Shown in pieces: positions 34,196 through 42,633 of a stretch of 59,968 bases of DNA. Made by a program: the position numbers and the translations under genes. The notes beneath the pieces are model-generated. The model saw only the letters and a list, made by a program, of their open reading frames with translations. It did no database searches and was not told the DNA's origin. How positions within the stretch are numbered: position 1 is the first letter of the stretch; every line of letters starts with the position of its first letter. This DNA comes from Bradyrhizobium sp. AS23.2 (GTDB lineage Bacteria; Pseudomonadota; Alphaproteobacteria; Rhizobiales; Xanthobacteraceae): assembly GCF_001908185.1 (NCBI RefSeq), contig NZ_LGHM01000102.1, positions 1 through 59,968 of the forward strand, in the 5' to 3' direction.

Positions 34196-34366
34196 ACCCT
34201 CCGCTGTCGTCCCGGACAAGCGAAGCGCAGATCCGGGACCCATAACCACAGGGAGAAGTTTGGCGAAGACTCGTGGTTGGCAGCTCGCGTTACGACCACT
34301 TCCTGGGATTATGGGTCCCGGATCTGCACTCGCTTCGCTCGTTTGTCCGGGACGACAGCGGAGTTT
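34196..34366. repeat. Extragenic repeat, GTCCCGGACAAGCG family
   Basis: It contains GTCGTCCCGGACAAGCGAAG, GACCCATAACCACAGGGAG, GCGAAGACTCGTGGTT and a reversed GGGTCCCGGATC...GTTTGTCCGGGACGACAG. It lies between convergent genes. Confidence 0.8.
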
Positions 34367-34439
34367 GGAGTGGCGGCGGAATGCCAATCACATCACTCTG
34401 CGCTCACTTGGGGCTGCCCCCGACCTGGGGCGCCTCAGC

Positions 34440-35051
34440 TTACCCCTTCTTCGCCGGCTTGCTTGGTGTCGGGCTGAACAACTTCATCAGGTCGTTCAAG
34501 CTTTCCGACAGCCGCGGCCATTCGCAGGAGAATGAGCCCTTGGTGCAGGGCGCGCCCTTTGGCCGCTGCTGGACCTTTGGCCGTTCGACCGGGACGGGCA
34601 CGCGCTCGGTTTCCGTTCGCAGCGCGACCTGCTGAAGCTTTTGCGCCTGTTGTTCCTGCTGCTCGCGCTGCAGGCGCGCGGCGGCTTCGGCCGCTTCATT
34701 GCTGCGGCGCTGATTGGCGAGGTAAGCGGTGTAGGACTCGTCGATCTTCTTCTGCTCTTCCGGCGTCGGGTTGGGGCCGGCGATGTCGAAGGTGCGATCC
34801 TGCAGGAAGTCGTAGTAGGTGTAGCCGCCGCCGGCCTTGCGGCGGCCGGCAAACTTGGCGTTGCATTCGGCAAGCGCGGCCGTTTTCTCGGCCTTGGTCG
34901 AAGATTTCTCGGCGGCGTCGGCGCATTCCTCGAAGTCGACCGGTGCGCGCTTCCACCATTGCGCATGCGCGTACGAATGCGTCAGCAGAAAGAAACCTGC
35001 CGCGGTAACGAGAAGCAGCGCCGCGCGACGCGATGCGAACACGGATGACAT
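34440..35051 (-). CDS. Exported hypothetical protein with glutamine-rich middle
   Basis: The 203-aa product has a signal peptide (ALLLVTAAGFFLLTHSYAHAQ), then a CADAAEKSSTKAEKTAALAECNAKFAGRRKAGGGYTYYDF segment. A coiled Q/E-rich stretch follows (AARLQREQQEQQAQKLQQ), and the C-terminus has two Cys (GAPCTKGSFSCEWPRLSE). Such proteins recur in Bradyrhizobium without known function. It probably acts in the periplasm. Confidence 0.7.
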   Translation of the reverse strand: MSSVFASRRAALLLVTAAGFFLLTHSYAHAQWWKRAPVDFEECADAAEKSSTKAEKTAALAECNAKFAGRRKAGGGYTYYDFLQDRTFDIAGPNPTPEEQKKIDESYTAYLANQRRSNEAAEAAARLQREQQEQQAQKLQQVALRTETERVPVPVERPKVQQRPKGAPCTKGSFSCEWPRLSESLNDLMKLFSPTPSKPAKKG

Positions 35052-35259
35052 TCTACGAGAGCATTCCTTGCAAAACTCAACCCCAATTGAGTCGAGGCGG
35101 ATTTTTGCCCCTTTATGGCTGATTTGTCACCCATGGAACTCGGGAATTTCATGGCTGTATTGCTGACATTTTTTGCTTGACGTGACCCGGGAGTCACAGC
35201 CGCGCGGCACATGATGCGCTTAGAGTTTATCGGTCTGAATTTGAAGGGGAATGTCCGTC

Positions 35260-36288
35260 ATGAGAGCGCTGGCCTATTTCGCCGCAATCGCGTTCGCGCT
35301 GGTGTGCGGCCGCACGTTCGCCGCGGACGAGAATGCGCCCAACCGCAAGCCGGTGAGAGCGATTGCCGACGCGCGGCTTTCGGTTGGCGGCCAGGGAATT
35401 CTGCCGCTCTATCTCTCCAGCGACTGGTCGATGCCGCTGCCGGCGATCTCGCGCGCCATCATTGTGCTGCACGGACGACTGCGCAATGCCGACGAATATT
35501 ATATGTCAGCCCACACCGCGCAGGTCGCCGCGGGCGACGACGGCAAGAGCGCGCTCATGATCGTGCCGCAGTTTTTGGCAGAGATCGATATCGAAGCGCA
35601 CAAGCTATCCGCGGACACGCTGCGCTGGTCGCTGGAGGGATGGGAGGGCGGCGATGCCGCGCTCGCGCCGAATCCGGTTTCTTCCTTCGAGGCGCTCGAC
35701 GCGATCCTCGCAAAACTCTCCGACCGGCGCATCTTTCCGAACCTGAAGCAGGTCGTGGTCGCCGGGCATTCCGGCGGCGGCCAGGTCGCGCAGCGCTACG
35801 CCATCGCCGGCAAGGGTGAGGCGACGCTGTCGCGCCAGCACATCGACGTCCGCTACGTCGTTGCGAATCCCTCGTCCTACGCCTATTTCAGCGACACGCG
35901 GCCGGTGCAGGCCATCGCCGCATCCTGCCCGGGCTTCAACAACTGGAAATACGGCATGGACCAGCGTCCGCCCTATCTTGCGGACGCAACGCCAGTCGCG
36001 CTCGAGAAGCGCTATGTCGAGCGCGAGGTGATCTATCTGCTCGGCACGCTCGACACCAACCCCGAGCATCCCGCGCTTGACAAGAGTTGCATGGCAAAGG
36101 CGCAAGGGCCTTATCGCTACTTCCGCGGCCATGCCTACGCCGACGCGATGGCGAAGCGTGACCACGGCACGCCCAATCATCGGGTCTGGGATGTTGCCGG
36201 CGTCGGCCATGACGGCGACAAGATGCTGACCTCGACATGCGGGCTCGCGGCGCTGTTCGATATTCCGGGCTGCGGGGCGGAGCGCTGA
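35260..36288 (+). CDS. Exported alpha/beta-hydrolase-fold protein
   Basis: The 342-aa product has a signal peptide (MRALAYFAAIAFALVCGRTFAA). It has a hydrolase-like core: AIIVLHGRLRNADEYY after the first strands, the nucleophile elbow GHSGGG, and a late GVGHDGDKM holding the probable catalytic His. Three to four Cys in the second half could form disulfides. The ATG at 35260 has better ribosome spacing (AAGGGG) than ATG 35251. The substrate is unknown; it stands apart from the ligase gene that follows. Confidence 0.8.
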   Translation: MRALAYFAAIAFALVCGRTFAADENAPNRKPVRAIADARLSVGGQGILPLYLSSDWSMPLPAISRAIIVLHGRLRNADEYYMSAHTAQVAAGDDGKSALMIVPQFLAEIDIEAHKLSADTLRWSLEGWEGGDAALAPNPVSSFEALDAILAKLSDRRIFPNLKQVVVAGHSGGGQVAQRYAIAGKGEATLSRQHIDVRYVVANPSSYAYFSDTRPVQAIAASCPGFNNWKYGMDQRPPYLADATPVALEKRYVEREVIYLLGTLDTNPEHPALDKSCMAKAQGPYRYFRGHAYADAMAKRDHGTPNHRVWDVAGVGHDGDKMLTSTCGLAALFDIPGCGAER

Positions 36289-36400
36289 TGCGGACGTCTT
36301 GAAGGCAGATATCTTGAAGGCTCGGCTCCGGCTGTTACACTTCGTCTTGCGACGTGCCTCATCGTGAGGCGACGCCAAGAAGACGAAGTGGAAACGCCTG

Positions 36401-37918
36401 ATGCTGCTGCCCCTGTCCGATGTGCCGAGCTGGTACACTCAACGCAAACCCGAGGGCACGATCGCCGTCCAACATGGGCAGGATACGCTGACATGGAACG
36501 AACTCGAGCGCGGTGCCAACCGGCGCGCGCGGGCGTTCGCGGCGAAGGGCGTCAAGCCCGGCGACTTCGTCGCGATCGGCCTTCCTAACGGCAATGCGTT
36601 CTTCGAGACCAGCTTCGCGGTGTGGAAGTGCGGCGCGACGCCGACCTCGCTGTCATGGCGGCTGCCGCGCGGCGAAGCCGCTGCCGTGCTCGACATCCTG
36701 AAGCCGGCGCTGGTGGTTGGCGGCGAGGCCGACTGGAACGCGCCGAACCGCTTGCCTGCGGATTTCTCGCCGGAAGGTTTTTCGGACGAGCCGCTCAATC
36801 CGCCGGTGGCGCGCTACTGGAAAGCCATGACCAGCGGCGGCTCGACCGGCCGGCCGAAGGTGATCCTCGATCATCATCCGGCAGTGACCGACACGGTGGC
36901 CGCGCTGCCGCTCAACATGCCCTTCGGCGCTTCGCTGCTCAATCCGGGCCCGCTCTATCACAATGCGCCGTTCATCGTGTCGCATTATGCGTTGTTCGGC
37001 GGTGGCAAGCTCACCGGCCTCGTCAAGTTTGACGCCGAGGAGACGCTGCGCCTGATCGCGCGCGAGCGCGTGCAATGGGTCAATTTCGTGCCGACCATGA
37101 TGCACCGGATCTGGGCGCTGCCGGAGAACGTGCGTAACGCCCACGACGTGTCGAGCTTGCAGACCGTGTTCCACATGGCAGCTCCAATGCCGCCCTGGCT
37201 GAAGGAAAACTGGATCGCCTGGCTGGGGCCGGAGCGCGTCTGGGAGCTCTATGGCGGCACCGAGCGACAGGGCTCCTGCATCATCTCCGGTACGGACTGG
37301 CTGACGCACAAGGGCTCGGTCGGCAAGATCGGCGAAATGGCGAAGCTGCGCATCATCGGCGAGGACGGCAACGACGTCGCGCCGGGCGAAACCGGCGAGA
37401 TCTATTTCCTCAACAATGACGGCAGGGATGCCACCTATCACTATCTCGGCGCCGAGCCGAAGCGTCGCGCTGACGGCTGGGAATCGCTCGGCGATATTGG
37501 CAGGCTGGACGCCGAAGGCTACCTCTATCTCGGCGACCGCCTCGCCGACATGGTGCTGCGCGGCGGCGCCAACATCTATCCGGCCGAGGTCGAGGCCGCG
37601 GTCTCCGAGTGCCCCGGCGTGCGGTCCTGCGTCGTGGTGGGATTGCCCGATCCGGAGCTGGGCCAGCGCGTGCACGCCATCATCGAGCCGGAGCCGGACG
37701 CGGATGGACAGGCGATTGCGGACGGCATGGCGGATTTCCTCAAGGACAGGCTCAGCCGCTACAAGCACCCCGAGAGTTTCGAGATCGTCAGCGCCCCGCC
37801 GCGCGATGATTCCGGAAAAGTCCGCCGCACGCTGTTGCGCGATGAGCGCGCGGCGTGGATGAGGGAGGGACGCGCCTTCCGGCTTCTGCCGTCGAAGGCG
37901 CGGGCGCACGCCGACTGA
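36401..37918 (+). CDS. AMP-forming acyl-CoA synthetase (BaiB-like)
   Basis: The 505-aa product is an ANL-superfamily ligase that adenylates a carboxylic acid and transfers it to CoA. P-loop-like motif TSGGSTGRPK is near 143-152, the ELYGGTE motif near 285, GDIGRLDAEGYLYLGDR near 365 and KVRRTLLRDE with the conserved Lys near 480. The overall form resembles bile-acid/long-chain CoA ligases. RraA-like and cupin genes follow at 25-30 nt and probably form one operon, which suggests activation of a branched or aromatic acid. The substrate is not determined by sequence. Confidence 0.86.
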   Translation: MLLPLSDVPSWYTQRKPEGTIAVQHGQDTLTWNELERGANRRARAFAAKGVKPGDFVAIGLPNGNAFFETSFAVWKCGATPTSLSWRLPRGEAAAVLDILKPALVVGGEADWNAPNRLPADFSPEGFSDEPLNPPVARYWKAMTSGGSTGRPKVILDHHPAVTDTVAALPLNMPFGASLLNPGPLYHNAPFIVSHYALFGGGKLTGLVKFDAEETLRLIARERVQWVNFVPTMMHRIWALPENVRNAHDVSSLQTVFHMAAPMPPWLKENWIAWLGPERVWELYGGTERQGSCIISGTDWLTHKGSVGKIGEMAKLRIIGEDGNDVAPGETGEIYFLNNDGRDATYHYLGAEPKRRADGWESLGDIGRLDAEGYLYLGDRLADMVLRGGANIYPAEVEAAVSECPGVRSCVVVGLPDPELGQRVHAIIEPEPDADGQAIADGMADFLKDRLSRYKHPESFEIVSAPPRDDSGKVRRTLLRDERAAWMREGRAFRLLPSKARAHAD

Positions 37919-37943
37919 GACACATCGCGGAAGGACTGAACCG

Positions 37944-38582
37944 ATGAGCATCACCATCGCTGCGAGCAGCGTGCCAAAGCCGCCGGCCGACATCATCGAG
38001 GGTTTTCGGAACGCGCCGACCTCGGTCATATCAGACAATCTCGCCCGGCTGCCGGGCGCGGTGGGGCTAAAGCCCTATCATCGCGGCGGCAAGCTGGTGG
38101 GGACGGCCTTCACGGTGCGCACCCGTCCCGGCGACAATCTCGCCATCCACCGCGCGCTCGAGCTGGTTGGTCCCGGCGACGTCATCGTGGTCGATGGCGG
38201 CGGTGACGAGACGCGAGCGCTGGTCGGCGAGATCATGAAGAACATCGCCGAATGGCGCAAAGCGGAAGGCTATGTCATCGACGGCGCGATCCGCGATGTC
38301 GCGGCGTTCGCCGCGTCGGATTTCCCCTGCTATGCCCGCGCGGTGATCCATCGCGGCCCCTACAAGAACGGTCCCGGCGAGATCAACGTGCCTGTTACGA
38401 TCGGCGGCAGCGTGATCTCGCCCGGCGACATCGTGGTCGGCGATGAGGATGGCGTGGTGTCGTTTCCCGCTGCCGGCGCCGCGGCGCTGCTCGGGGCGGT
38501 GCGTGCCCAGGTCGCGCGCGAGGAGGAGACGCTGAAGGCGATCCGCGAAGGCCGCTACCAGGGTTCCTACGGCAAATCCTGA
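37944..38582 (+). CDS. RraA-family protein (4-hydroxy-4-methyl-2-oxoglutarate aldolase-like)
   Basis: The 212-aa product has the RraA/HMG-aldolase fold with TSVISDNLARLPGAVGLKPYHRGGKLVGTAFTV, GDVIVVDGGGDETRALVGEIM, GYVIDGAIRDVAAF (the D-x-R-D region) and PGDIVVGDEDGVV. Proteins of this shape are either RNase E inhibitors or, more often, metal-dependent aldolases of aromatic catabolism. Located between an acyl-CoA ligase and a cupin, the aldolase function is favoured. The ATG has a nearby AAGGA. Confidence 0.88.
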   Translation: MSITIAASSVPKPPADIIEGFRNAPTSVISDNLARLPGAVGLKPYHRGGKLVGTAFTVRTRPGDNLAIHRALELVGPGDVIVVDGGGDETRALVGEIMKNIAEWRKAEGYVIDGAIRDVAAFAASDFPCYARAVIHRGPYKNGPGEINVPVTIGGSVISPGDIVVGDEDGVVSFPAAGAAALLGAVRAQVAREEETLKAIREGRYQGSYGKS

Positions 38583-38609
38583 TCAGGCGAGAGCGAAGGG
38601 GAGAATGGC

Positions 38610-38981
38610 GTGAGCCAGAAGGAGGAATTCCACAATCTCGACGATGCCAGTGACGGGCTATTCCGCGAGCTCGCGGCGGGGGTGACCACGCGCATCTTCT
38701 CTGGCGAGCAGGCGATGCTGTCGGTGGTGACGCTGGCGCCGCATGCCCAAGGCACGCTGCACCATCATCCCGAGGAGCAATGGGGCGTGTTGCTCGACGG
38801 CTCCGCCATCCGCGTCCAGGGCGACGAGGAAATCCCGGTGAAGAAGGGCGATTTCTGGCGTACTCCCGGTAACGTGCCGCACACCATGCGCGCCGGATCC
38901 GACGGCGCCCGCGTGCTGGACATCTTTAGTCCACCACGGCCGGAATACAGAAAGCCGGGGTCGGGTTTCGGGACGACGTAG
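38610..38981 (+). CDS. Small cupin-domain protein
   Basis: The 123-aa single cupin has the two motifs: GTLHHHPEEQWGVLLDG (metal-binding His) and GDFWRTPGNVPHTMRAG. GTG 38610 is used, with GAAGGGGAG upstream. Activity is unknown; it may be a metal-dependent dioxygenase or isomerase. It is the last intact gene of the ligase/RraA/cupin set. Confidence 0.85.
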   Translation: MSQKEEFHNLDDASDGLFRELAAGVTTRIFSGEQAMLSVVTLAPHAQGTLHHHPEEQWGVLLDGSAIRVQGDEEIPVKKGDFWRTPGNVPHTMRAGSDGARVLDIFSPPRPEYRKPGSGFGTT

Positions 38982-38988
38982 CGCTTAA

Positions 38989-39152
38989 ACGCTCGTGCCG
39001 TATCGTGGTCGCGGCACGGCCATGAACGACGTGCTCGGCGGCCATGTCGATCTCATCGCGGGATCGGCGGCGCGGATCGCAGTCCGGCTCGGCACCAACA
39101 TGCTGCGTCCGATTGGGGCCAGGTCGTGCGCGAGAACAATATCAGGGCGTGA
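38989..39152 (+). pseudogene. Tripartite tricarboxylate receptor (Bug/TctC) gene remnant
   Basis: The sequence reads LVPYRGRGTAMNDVLGGHVDLIAGSAA, a typical Bug/TctC segment. Then, in a shifted frame after a missing middle, it reads DWGQVVRENNIRA followed by a stop at 39150-39152, which is the family's C-terminus. The N-terminal two thirds and about 80 middle residues are absent, so this is a remnant. It follows the ligase/RraA/cupin operon and shows that the operon once had its own uptake receptor. Confidence 0.72.
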
Positions 39153-39209
39153 GCAACCTGTTCCCGGGATTGCCATCCCAGGTCCCGTGCGCTCGCGCAG
39201 GCTTGAGCG

Positions 39210-39503
39210 TCAGAGCATCTTGCCGACGATCTCTGTCATATCTGCTGCCGAAAATGCGCGCAGCGTTTCGGTGCGGACATTGCCGAGTGCGCTGAGACTA
39301 AGGCTGAGCGACATCGCGGCAGTCTCATCTGGAGCCTCGAGAACGGTCACAACGTCATATCGTCCCTGCGTCCAGACGATCTCTTTCACGGTCACGCCGA
39401 ACGTTTTGGCCATCTCCTTGAAGGCGTCGGCCCGCTTCGGCGAGTCCTTGACGTTGCGGACTCCCTGATCAGTGAAGTTCGCCAGCACGACATAGGTTAC
39501 CAT
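39210..39503 (-). CDS. GYD-domain protein
   Basis: The 97-aa product begins MVTYVVLANFTDQGVRNVKDSPKRADAFKEMAK and contains the segment WTQGRYDVVTVLEAPDETAAMSLSLSLSALGNVRTETLRAF, which defines the GYD (DUF1424-like, ferredoxin-fold dimer) family. Function unknown. It stands alone. Confidence 0.88.
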   Translation of the reverse strand: MVTYVVLANFTDQGVRNVKDSPKRADAFKEMAKTFGVTVKEIVWTQGRYDVVTVLEAPDETAAMSLSLSLSALGNVRTETLRAFSAADMTEIVGKML

Positions 39504-39627
39504 GGTCGTCCTCCCTGGTTAGAACCCAGATACAATTCTCGCTTGAGGAAACCACGCCGAGCTTGCCACAGCGGCTGCGACAACGCCACTTGCGCGTTGG
39601 GAGCGTCAGCGGATGTGACTTACTCGG

Positions 39628-39981
39628 TTAGGACAGCGGCCGCGCGAAACTGAGCTCATGGCCGTCGGGGTCGGTGAGATGGAAGTAGCGCTCACCCCAT
39701 TCCGCATCGCGCGGCCCGGTCGACGGCTGCCATCCGGCGGCACATGCGCGCTCGTAGGTCTTGTCGACATCGGTAACATGGAAGATGACGCGGCCCCACC
39801 AGGACCAGCGCTTGTCGTCCGGCTGCGCCGTCAGGTTTAGATAGCCGGTGCCGGCGCGAAAGCTTGTGAATGCCGCGGCCTCGCCGCCATACAGGAGCTC
39901 GAACCCCATCGAACGGTAGAAGTGCACGGCGCGCCCCATGTCATGCGTGCCGAGCGTGATGGCGCTGATGCTTTCGATCAT
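39628..39981 (-). CDS. VOC (glyoxalase-fold) protein
   Basis: The 117-aa product has TLGTHDMGRAVHFYRSMGFELLYGGEAAAFTSFRAG, VIFHVTDVDKTYERACAAGWQP and GERYFHLTDPDGHELSFARPL: one full VOC module with metal ligands H and E. The start at 39981 (MIESISA) matches the family; the longer frame to 40248 would translate the tRNA region. The substrate is unknown. Confidence 0.86.
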   Translation of the reverse strand: MIESISAITLGTHDMGRAVHFYRSMGFELLYGGEAAAFTSFRAGTGYLNLTAQPDDKRWSWWGRVIFHVTDVDKTYERACAAGWQPSTGPRDAEWGERYFHLTDPDGHELSFARPLS

Positions 39982-40125
39982 GTGAGCTGCTCCGCCGAGA
40001 GAGATCTGAAAGCGATTGTATAGCCGCTCCGTCGGGGTTGACGATGATCCGGCCCGCCTTGCGGCTGGCGAACCGCATCCTGCTCTGCTATGAGGGGGCC
40101 GAACCCGCCCCTCGGCGGGTTCCGC

Positions 40126-40202
40126 GGTCCCGTAGCTCAGCCGGATAGAGCGACGGTTTCCTAAACCGTAGGTCGGAAGTTCGAGTCTTCCCGGGATCGC
40201 CA
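40126..40202 (+). tRNA. tRNA-Arg (anticodon CCU)
   Basis: A 77-nt cloverleaf fits. The acceptor stem GGTCCCG pairs CGGGATC (one G-U). The D arm is GCTC/GAGC, and the anticodon stem ACGGT/ACCGT has loop TTCCTAA (anticodon CCT). The T arm is GGAAG-TTCGAGT-CTTCC. CCA is encoded at 40200-40202. It decodes AGG. No integrase or direct repeat was seen next to it. Confidence 0.95.
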
Positions 40203-40324
40203 TTTTGTCATGGGCAGCGGCCGCTATTTCGCAGGCCCCCTGGCGCAAGACTTGCTAGAAGCAGGATTCCCTCCTTGCTCGGCTACCCGCGAGCCATCTC
40301 GCCTCACTGCCATATCCGGAGACA

Positions 40325-41467
40325 ATGATGCCTTTTGACTTGATCCTGCGCGGGGGGCGAGTGGTCGACCCCTCCCAGAAGCTCGATGCCGTGACGGATG
40401 TCGCCTTCGCCGGCGGCAAGGTCGCGGCGGTCGGCAGCGGGCTCAAGGCGGATCCGGGCACGGAGGTGCGCGACGTCTCGCGCTACATCGTGACGCCGGG
40501 GCTGATCGATCTTCACACCCATGTCTATTGGGGCGGCACCTCGCTCGGCATCGATGCCGAGGAATTTTGCCGCCTTTCCGGCGTCACCACGGCGGTGGAC
40601 ACCGGCAGCGCGGGGCCCGGCAACTTCGCGGGCTTCCGCAAGCATGTTATCGAGCCGAGCCAGGTCCGCATCCTCGCCTACTTGCACGTCTCGCATGCCG
40701 GCATCTTCGGCTTCTCGCACCGGATCATGGTCGGTGAGAGCGAGGAGCTGCGGCTGATGAATCCGATTGATGCGGCCAAGGTGGCGGATGCCAACCGCGA
40801 CCTCATCGTCGGCATCAAGGTGCGCGTGGGGCTGCACTCCTCGGGCACCTCGGGGACGGTGCCACTCGATATTGCGCTCCAGGTTGCCGACGAGGTCGGC
40901 ATGCCCTTGATGGCGCATATCGACCATCCGCCGCCGAGCTATGAGGAGGTGCTGGCGCGCCTGCGGCCCGGCGACGTGCTGACCCATGCGTTCCGGCCGT
41001 TCCCCAACACGCCGGCGACCGCGCAGGGCACCGTGAAGAAGGCGGTGCTGGATGCGCGCGAGTGCGGCGTGCTGTTCGACATCGGCCACGGCAAGGGCTC
41101 GTTCGCGTTCAAGACCGCGCGCGCCATGCTCGCCAACGGCTTCTATCCGGACACGATCTCGTCCGACATCCACATGCTGTGCATCGACGGCCCGGCCTTC
41201 GACCAGGTCACGACCATGTCGAAGTTTTTGTGCATGGGCATGTCGCTGTCCGACGTCATTGCCGCGTCCACGGTGAACGCGGCGATGGCGCTGCGGCGCC
41301 CCGAGCTCGGCAGCCTCAAACCCGGCAGCGTCGGCGACGCCACGCTGATCTCGATCAGGCAAGGGCAGTTCGATTACGTCGATGTGGTCGGCGAGCATCT
41401 GACGGGCGATCGCAGGATCGCATCCGAAGGCGTCGTCATCGGCGGCCGCTGGTGGCATCCGAAATGA
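40325..41467 (+). CDS. Amidohydrolase/deacetylase-family metal-dependent hydrolase
   Basis: The 380-aa product has the amidohydrolase layout: LRGGRVVDPSQKLD at the N-terminus, the metal-binding GLIDLHTHVYWGG near 60-72, the carbamylated-Lys candidate in GIKVRVGLHSSGT, MPLMAHIDHPP, LTHAFRPF and the late catalytic Asp in SSDIHMLCIDGPAF. It ends with the composite-sheet motif GSLKPGSVGDATLI. Members hydrolyse amides or acetylated amino compounds. It lies alone, 120 bp after the tRNA. Confidence 0.87.
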   Translation: MMPFDLILRGGRVVDPSQKLDAVTDVAFAGGKVAAVGSGLKADPGTEVRDVSRYIVTPGLIDLHTHVYWGGTSLGIDAEEFCRLSGVTTAVDTGSAGPGNFAGFRKHVIEPSQVRILAYLHVSHAGIFGFSHRIMVGESEELRLMNPIDAAKVADANRDLIVGIKVRVGLHSSGTSGTVPLDIALQVADEVGMPLMAHIDHPPPSYEEVLARLRPGDVLTHAFRPFPNTPATAQGTVKKAVLDARECGVLFDIGHGKGSFAFKTARAMLANGFYPDTISSDIHMLCIDGPAFDQVTTMSKFLCMGMSLSDVIAASTVNAAMALRRPELGSLKPGSVGDATLISIRQGQFDYVDVVGEHLTGDRRIASEGVVIGGRWWHPK

Positions 41468-41551
41468 TCGCGTAGATTCGCGGCCGCCGGCGCCTAAAGG
41501 TTTAGACACCGATCAGCGGACAAGCGCCATCTCGGCCCGTCACCTCGTGCG

Positions 41552-42517
41552 TCAGGCTCTTCTGCGCCGTCCGGCTCGCCCGTCATCAATACCAATTCCG
41601 ATTTTGTTGGCGGAGCCCGAGCGGCCCTTCACGTGATCGACGAAGGCACGCAGCTTCGGCATCATTCGGTAGCGGGGATAGTAGAGAAACACGCCCGGCG
41701 CCATGGGTGCGAACCGTTCCAGCACGCCCACCAGCTTTCCCGCTTTCACCGCGTCGGCAGCGATCGGCCCTGGCACCTGCGCAAGGCCCAATCCCGCGAC
41801 GGCCGCGCCAAGTAGCGTGGGAACGTCGTTGGCGATAAAAGGTCCCGAAACGACGGCTTCGACTGCCTCGTTGCCGTTGACAAAGGACCAGGGCGCGATC
41901 GACCCGTCCGAGCGACGCATGCGTAGGCAGGCGTGTCGACGCAGATCGTCGATGAGCTCCGGACGCTGCCGCCGGCGCAGATAGTCGGGGCTGCCGACGA
42001 CCGCCAGCGGGAACGACGGCGTCAAACGCACCGCGATCATGTCGGCCTCGATGAACTGGCCGAGCCGGATGCCGGCGTCAAATCCTTCGGCAGCGATATC
42101 GACGAGGTCCGCGCTTGCGGCGATCTCCACCTCGACCTCGGGATAGGTTTGGCAGAAGGATGCGATCAGCTGATTCAGATGGGTCAGCACCGCGCGCGGT
42201 GCCGTGAGGCGCAACAGCCCGGCCGGCCGCTGTCCGAGGTCTCGCGCGACCTCGCTTGCTGTGACCAGCTCCTCGAAGGCTGGCTTTGCGCGCGAAAGGA
42301 ATCGTTGGCCGGCTTCGGTCAACCCGACGCTGCGAGTCGTGCGTATGAAGAGCGCCGCGCCGATGCGCGCCTCGAGTGCGCGCACCGCCTGGCTGATCGC
42401 CGATGGAGTCACCCCGAGTTCTGCCGCCGCTCTCCGAAAGCTGCGGTGCTGCGCAACACTCAGGAACGCCTCCACGCCGTCGAGGGCGCCATGCCTGACT
42501 GTGAAGTTCTGCTTCAT
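41552..42517 (-). CDS. LysR-family transcription regulator
   Basis: The 321-aa product has the LysR winged helix at the N-terminus (GVEAFLSVAQHRSFRRAAAELGVTPSAISQAVRALEARIGAALFIRTTRSVGLTEAG) and an effector domain (VEVEIAASADLVDIAAEGFDAGIRLGQFIEADMIAVRL, VGSPDYLRRR). It is transcribed divergently from the Tat-exported hydrolase gene 116 nt away, the usual target arrangement for this family. The C-terminus has a basic tail. Confidence 0.93.
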   Translation of the reverse strand: MKQNFTVRHGALDGVEAFLSVAQHRSFRRAAAELGVTPSAISQAVRALEARIGAALFIRTTRSVGLTEAGQRFLSRAKPAFEELVTASEVARDLGQRPAGLLRLTAPRAVLTHLNQLIASFCQTYPEVEVEIAASADLVDIAAEGFDAGIRLGQFIEADMIAVRLTPSFPLAVVGSPDYLRRRQRPELIDDLRRHACLRMRRSDGSIAPWSFVNGNEAVEAVVSGPFIANDVPTLLGAAVAGLGLAQVPGPIAADAVKAGKLVGVLERFAPMAPGVFLYYPRYRMMPKLRAFVDHVKGRSGSANKIGIGIDDGRAGRRRRA

Positions 42518-42633
42518 AGCCCGTCAACATTACAGCGAATAGTCGCTCGCTGGAAGCAGTCGTATATCCGCCTAAATCGAGAGCCTCGCAGGGCCGAGGC
42601 ATCCAGATGCGCAATAACCAAGGGAGCAACACA

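Noticed and set aside
35170..35200. GTGAC-CCGGGA-GTCAC hairpin before the hydrolase gene as an operator
   Set aside because: Arms of only 5 bp and no second copy; not distinguishable from chance.
40126..40202. tRNA-Arg as an integration site for an island
   Set aside because: No integrase, direct repeat of the tRNA 3' end or composition change was seen within several kb.
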